Source: Pantoea alfalfae (lineage in GTDB: Bacteria > Pseudomonadota > Gammaproteobacteria > Enterobacterales > Enterobacteriaceae). From it: a stretch of DNA of 64,000 nt. Under the pieces are notes generated by a model, which ran no database searches, was not told where the DNA came from, and saw only the letters and a list, made by a program, of their open reading frames with translations. Shown here in pieces: positions 60,439 through 64,000 of this stretch (the first letter of the stretch is position 1; every line of letters begins with the position of its first letter). Made by a program: the position numbers and the translations under genes. The DNA lies in the NCBI RefSeq assembly GCF_019880205.1, contig NZ_CP082292.1, positions 1,798,001 to 1,862,000 on the forward strand, read 5' to 3'.

Positions 60439-60849
60439 TTACAGTAAAAAATCGTCCAGCGTTTTACCCTGTTCTTCCAGCGCTTTTTTAATCACGGCCG
60501 GTGTCCGTCCCTGACCTGTCCAGGTTCTGGACTCGCCTTTTTCATCGGTATAACCATATTTGGCCGGGCGCACTGAGCGTTTACCTTTTGCCGCAACCCG
60601 GTGAGTGGCGGTCAGCGTGTTAATCAGTTCATTCGGGTCGATTCCATCTGCCAGCAGCATTTCACGATACTGATTAAGCTTACGCGTGCGTTCTTCATTT
60701 TCTGCCTGAAAATGTGACTCTTCTTCGCGGCGTTCTTTTACCACCACGTCCAGTTTTTCCAGCATCTCTTCCAGTGTTTCGACGGAATACTCTCTGGCCT
60801 GGGCGCGCAGCGTACGGATATTATTAAGAACTTTTAGTGCTTCGCTCAT
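60439..60849 (-). CDS. hns: H-NS, nucleoid-structuring repressor
   Basis: Abundant DNA-bridging protein that silences AT-rich genes. 136 residues. The coiled-coil oligomerisation region ([20 protein letters not shown], then [18 protein letters not shown]) fills the N-terminal half; a flexible linker precedes the DNA-binding domain with the AT-hook-like [16 protein letters not shown]. Position before tdk and adhE is as in E. coli. It would be expected to act on AT-rich stretches such as 11.4-13.9 kb and 34.1-34.5 kb. Confidence 0.97.
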   Translation of the reverse strand: MSEALKVLNNIRTLRAQAREYSVETLEEMLEKLDVVVKERREEESHFQAENEERTRKLNQYREMLLADGIDPNELINTLTATHRVAAKGKRSVRPAKYGYTDEKGESRTWTGQGRTPAVIKKALEEQGKTLDDFLL

Positions 60850-61257
60850 TGTCCTGGTCTCTGAATAAGGAAAAAGTTGTGTTGCCCGCTAATAGTAGTG
60901 GTGACATTAAATAACTTCAATCTTAAAACAATATCAGAACGATAATTCCCTGAGTAATTAAAATAATCACAGTGAAAAATTCACGGTTATGGCAAATAAA
61001 AAAAGAGTTTCCGCAAGTCTGATATGCAATAAATTTAATGTATTTAGCGTGGTAACAAAAATGTCATTCCTTTTGTTGCGGGTAAAATAAGCAAAACTTA
61101 TCCAGCGTGAAGCGCACATAACCGGCTCCCGGCTATGCACCAGGATGAATAACCGGTCAGCCGTTACGCTTTAATTACCGCTACACCGCAATGTATTACC
61201 TGCACTTTGTGTTAATATGCGCGCCATTCCGTTAAGTCCTGATGAAGATACGCTCCT
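60850..61257. other. 408-base divergent AT-rich region hns/tdk
   Basis: No ORF. It is strongly AT-rich near hns, fitting autoregulation by H-NS through curved DNA. A small dyad GTGA-AAAAT-TCAC lies near 60974-60986. TAATAT about 40 bases before tdk could be its -10 element. Confidence 0.5.
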
Positions 61258-61878
61258 ATGGCTCAACTCTATTTTTATTACTCTGCCATGAATGCAGGGA
61301 AATCGACGGCACTGCTGCAATCCTCCTATAACTATCAGGAGCGCGGCATGCGCTCGCTGGTCTATACCGCTGAAATCGATAACCGGTTTGGTGCCGGGCA
61401 GGTGAGTTCCCGTATCGGACTTTCGTCACCGGCCATGCTCTACAATGCTGAAACCGCACTCTATAGTGACATTGCCGCCGAGCATGCCGCGCAGCCAATC
61501 CACTGTGTGCTGGTTGATGAGAGTCAGTTCCTGACCCGGGAGCAGGTTAAAGCACTCTCTGATGTCGTAGACGATCTGGATATTCCGGTGCTCTGCTATG
61601 GCCTGAGAACCGACTTTCGCGGTGAACTGTTTGTGGGCAGTCAGTATCTGCTGGCATGGGCTGACAAGCTGGTTGAATTAAAAACCATTTGTCATTGTGG
61701 CCGCAAGGCGAGCATGGTGCTGCGACTGGATAGCGAGGGTAAACCTTTCAGCGAAGGCGAGCAGGTGGTCATTGGCGGTAACGAACGCTATATCTCCGTC
61801 TGCCGTAAGCATTATAAACAGGCGATAGAGCAGGGGTCGTTACAGGCGATTCATGGCGCACAGACTCCGCTGAATTAA
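61258..61878 (+). CDS. tdk: Thymidine kinase
   Basis: Type II thymidine kinase for pyrimidine salvage. 206 residues. P-loop in [20 protein letters not shown] (near residue 8-27), Walker B-type VLVDESQFL with the catalytic Glu region, lasso and zinc cysteines CHCGRKA and SVCRKHY. Convergent with adhE across a strong terminator, as in E. coli. Confidence 0.97.
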   Translation: MAQLYFYYSAMNAGKSTALLQSSYNYQERGMRSLVYTAEIDNRFGAGQVSSRIGLSSPAMLYNAETALYSDIAAEHAAQPIHCVLVDESQFLTREQVKALSDVVDDLDIPVLCYGLRTDFRGELFVGSQYLLAWADKLVELKTICHCGRKASMVLRLDSEGKPFSEGEQVVIGGNERYISVCRKHYKQAIEQGSLQAIHGAQTPLN

Positions 61879-61896
61879 CCGCATCATTCAGGTAAT

Positions 61897-61923
61897 AAAA
61901 AACCCGCCGCGGCGGGTTTTTTT
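61897..61923. terminator. Bidirectional terminator between tdk and adhE
   Basis: AACCCGC (61901-61907) pairs with GCGGGTT (61912-61918) inside an A-run on the left and a T-run on the right; it serves both genes. Confidence 0.9.
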
Positions 61924-61946
61924 ATCAGACAGTCAGAACCGGACTA

Positions 61947-64000
61947 TCAGACTTTCTTCACTTTCTTATCAACCTTCACGCCTTTCACCGGCTGCTCAGA
62001 GACAGCTTCGGCGACACTTGAGAACGGTTCGACAAATTCACGTCCGTAGTAGGTATCGAGCATAATCTGTTTCAGCTCAGCAATCAGCGGATAGCGTGGG
62101 TTCGCGCCGGTACACTGGTCATCGAACGCATCATCGGCCAGTTTATCGACTTTCGCCAGGAAGTCCGCTTCCTGCACACCGGCTTCGCGGATTGAGGTCG
62201 GAATACCGAGTTCAGTTTTGATCTCGTCCAGCCATACCAGCAGCTTCTCAATTTTCTGCGCGGTGCGGTCGCCTGGTGCGCTCAGACCTAAGTGGTCAGC
62301 AATCTCTGCGTAGCGACGACGCGCCTGCGGACGATCATACTGGCTGAATGCGGTCTGTTTAGTCGGGTTGTCATTCGCGTTGTAGCGAATAACGTTCGAG
62401 ATTAACAGGGCATTAGCCAGGCCGTGTGGGATATGGAACTCTGAACCCAGTTTGTGTGCCATTGAGTGACAGACCCCGAGGAATGCGTTGGCAAACGCAA
62501 TACCGGCGATAGTTGCGGCATTGTGTACGCGTTCACGCGCCACCGGATTTTTAGCGCCTTCGGCATAGCTGGCCGGCAGGTTCTCTTTCAGCAGTTTCAG
62601 TGCCTGCAGCGCCTGACCATCAGAGTATTCATTCGCCAGCACAGAAACATAGGCTTCCAGAGCATGGGTGACTGCATCCAGACCACCGAAGGCGCAGAGT
62701 GAACGTGGCATATCCATCACCAGGTTGGCATCGACAATTGCCATATCTGGTGTCAATGCATAGTCAGCCAGAGGATATTTCTGACCGGTCGCATCGTCGG
62801 TTACCACAGCGAACGGTGTGACCTCTGAACCGGTACCTGAGGTAGTCGTGATGGCAACCATGCGTGCTTTGACGCCCATTTTTGGGAACTTGTAGATACG
62901 TTTACGGATGTCCATGAAACGTAACGCCAGCTCTTCGAAATGGGTTTCGGGATGTTCGTACATCACCCACATGATTTTCGCGGCATCCATTGGGGAACCG
63001 CCGCCCAGGGCAATGATGACGTCAGGTTTAAAGCTGTTCATCTGCTCTGCACCTTTACGTACGATGCTCAGCGTTGGGTCAGCTTCAACTTCGAAGAATA
63101 CTTCAGTCTCGATGCCGTGTGATTTCAGCACGCGGGTCACCTGGTCAGCATAACCGTTATTGAACAGGAAGCGGTCAGTGACGATAAAGGCACGTTTCGC
63201 GCCGTCCGTTGCCACCTCTTCCAGCGCAATTGGCAGTGAACCCCGACGGAAGTAGATGGATTTAGGAAGTTTATGCCACAACATATTCTCAGCTCGCTTG
63301 GCGACAGTTTTGGTATTGATCAGGTGTTTTGGACCGACGTTCTCTGAAATAGAGTTACCGCCCCAGGAACCACAACCCAGCGTCAGAGACGGCGCCAGTT
63401 TAAAGTTGTAGAGGTCACCGATACCGCCCTGAGAGGCCGGGGTGTTGATCAGAATACGCGCGGTTTTCATTTTGTCGCCGAAGTAGTGCACGCGCTCAGT
63501 CTGGTTATCCTGGTCGGTGTAAAGGCAGGAGGTGTGACCGATACCGCCCATGGCGACCAGTTTCTCGGCTTTATCTACAGCATCCTGGAAATCTTTTGCC
63601 CGATACATTGCGAGGGTAGGTGAGAGTTTTTCGTGGGCAAATGGCTCAGACTCATCCACCAGTTTCACTTCACCAATCAGGATCTTGGTGCTCGGCGGCA
63701 CGGTGAGACCGGCCATCTCTGCAATTTTGAAGGCAGGCTGACCCACGATCGCCGCATTCAGACCGCCGTTTTTGAGGATGATATTCTGTACGGCGCTTAG
63801 TTCAGCACCCTGCAGCATGTAGCCGCCATGGCTGGCGAAACGTTCACGCACGGCATCATAAACTGAATCAACCACAATGACAGATTGTTCAGAGGCGCAG
63901 ATCACCCCGTTATCAAAGGTTTTTGACATCAGAATGGAGGCAACGGCACGTTTCACATCGGCGGTTTCATCAATCACTACCGGCGTGTTACCGGCACCGA
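61947..64000 (-). CDS. adhE: AdhE, aldehyde-alcohol dehydrogenase (3' part)
   Basis: Fermentative bifunctional enzyme reducing acetyl-CoA to ethanol, forming long spirosomes. About 684 of roughly 890 codons are visible; the 5' end lies outside the window. The aldehyde dehydrogenase part shows GAGNTPVVIDE and the catalytic Cys in FDNGVICASEQS. The iron-type alcohol dehydrogenase part shows GGGSPMDAAKIMWV and HSMAHKLGSEFHIPHGLANA with iron-binding histidines. The C-terminus ends in a Lys-rich tail (VKVDKKVKKV). Confidence 0.98.
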   Translation of the reverse strand, partial: GAGNTPVVIDETADVKRAVASILMSKTFDNGVICASEQSVIVVDSVYDAVRERFASHGGYMLQGAELSAVQNIILKNGGLNAAIVGQPAFKIAEMAGLTVPPSTKILIGEVKLVDESEPFAHEKLSPTLAMYRAKDFQDAVDKAEKLVAMGGIGHTSCLYTDQDNQTERVHYFGDKMKTARILINTPASQGGIGDLYNFKLAPSLTLGCGSWGGNSISENVGPKHLINTKTVAKRAENMLWHKLPKSIYFRRGSLPIALEEVATDGAKRAFIVTDRFLFNNGYADQVTRVLKSHGIETEVFFEVEADPTLSIVRKGAEQMNSFKPDVIIALGGGSPMDAAKIMWVMYEHPETHFEELALRFMDIRKRIYKFPKMGVKARMVAITTTSGTGSEVTPFAVVTDDATGQKYPLADYALTPDMAIVDANLVMDMPRSLCAFGGLDAVTHALEAYVSVLANEYSDGQALQALKLLKENLPASYAEGAKNPVARERVHNAATIAGIAFANAFLGVCHSMAHKLGSEFHIPHGLANALLISNVIRYNANDNPTKQTAFSQYDRPQARRRYAEIADHLGLSAPGDRTAQKIEKLLVWLDEIKTELGIPTSIREAGVQEADFLAKVDKLADDAFDDQCTGANPRYPLIAELKQIMLDTYYGREFVEPFSSVAEAVSEQPVKGVKVDKKVKKV

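Overview
The window is ordinary chromosomal DNA of an enterobacterium of the Pantoea/Erwinia type (Erwiniaceae). Almost every gene has a close Escherichia coli counterpart, often in the same local order. Four things point away from E. coli itself: selD is missing between ydjA and topB, nhaB is missing beside fadR, galU is followed by a UDP-glucose dehydrogenase and a UDP-glucuronate 4-epimerase, and a lone exopolysaccharide-type initiating sugar-phosphate transferase is present. The family assignment is an inference from gene content. I see no insertion sequence, prophage, CRISPR array or replication origin.

Layout. 1-10.1 kb: manXYZ (mannose PTS, manZ cut by the window edge), yoaE with an upstream leader ORF, then pdeD, sdaA, nudL, pabB, yoaH, yoaB. 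10.2-14.6 kb: an accessory, partly AT-rich segment between yoaB and yoaA, which are near neighbours in E. coli. It holds two small lipoproteins, a 55-residue membrane protein, a ClpP-like exported serine peptidase beside a two-helix membrane protein, a 35-residue acidic protein and a periplasmic alpha-carbonic anhydrase. 14.9-21.3 kb: yoaA, tsaB, yeaY, fadD, rnd. 21.3-36.5 kb: minCDE, ycgLMN, dsbB, fadR, ycgB, dadAX, an MFS exporter, the sugar-phosphate transferase, yebV, cvrA. 36.8-52.8 kb: yeaGH, mipA, yeaE, yeaD, gapA, msrB, yeaC, pncA, ansA, sppA, ydjA, topB, ynjH, xthA. 53.0-64.0 kb: two tandem tRNA-Tyr genes, purU, ychJ, rssAB, galU, ugd, epimerase, hns, tdk, and the 3' part of adhE.

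In E. coli these blocks come from two separate places, roughly 26-28 min and 39-41 min, on opposite sides of the replication terminus. The window alternates between them, with junctions at rnd/minE, cvrA/yeaH and xthA/tRNA-Tyr, as expected from inversions symmetric about the terminus.

Functional links. FadR (26.2 kb) and a strong FadR operator before fadD (18.3 kb) form a fatty-acid regulatory pair. galU-ugd-epimerase supplies UDP-glucose, UDP-glucuronate and UDP-galacturonate for surface polysaccharide, and the transferase at 33 kb could start such a polymer. RssA/RssB set RpoS turnover. The best candidates for something undescribed are the lipoprotein / two-helix / ClpP-like gene trio (11.4-12.7 kb), the leader ORF before yoaE with a hairpin inside its ribosome-binding region, and a hairpin that covers the ribosome-binding site of the carbonic anhydrase gene.

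Several start codons were moved inward from the longest possible reading frame because of ribosome-binding sites and remembered E. coli lengths. All family assignments are from memory of the protein families; no search was run.
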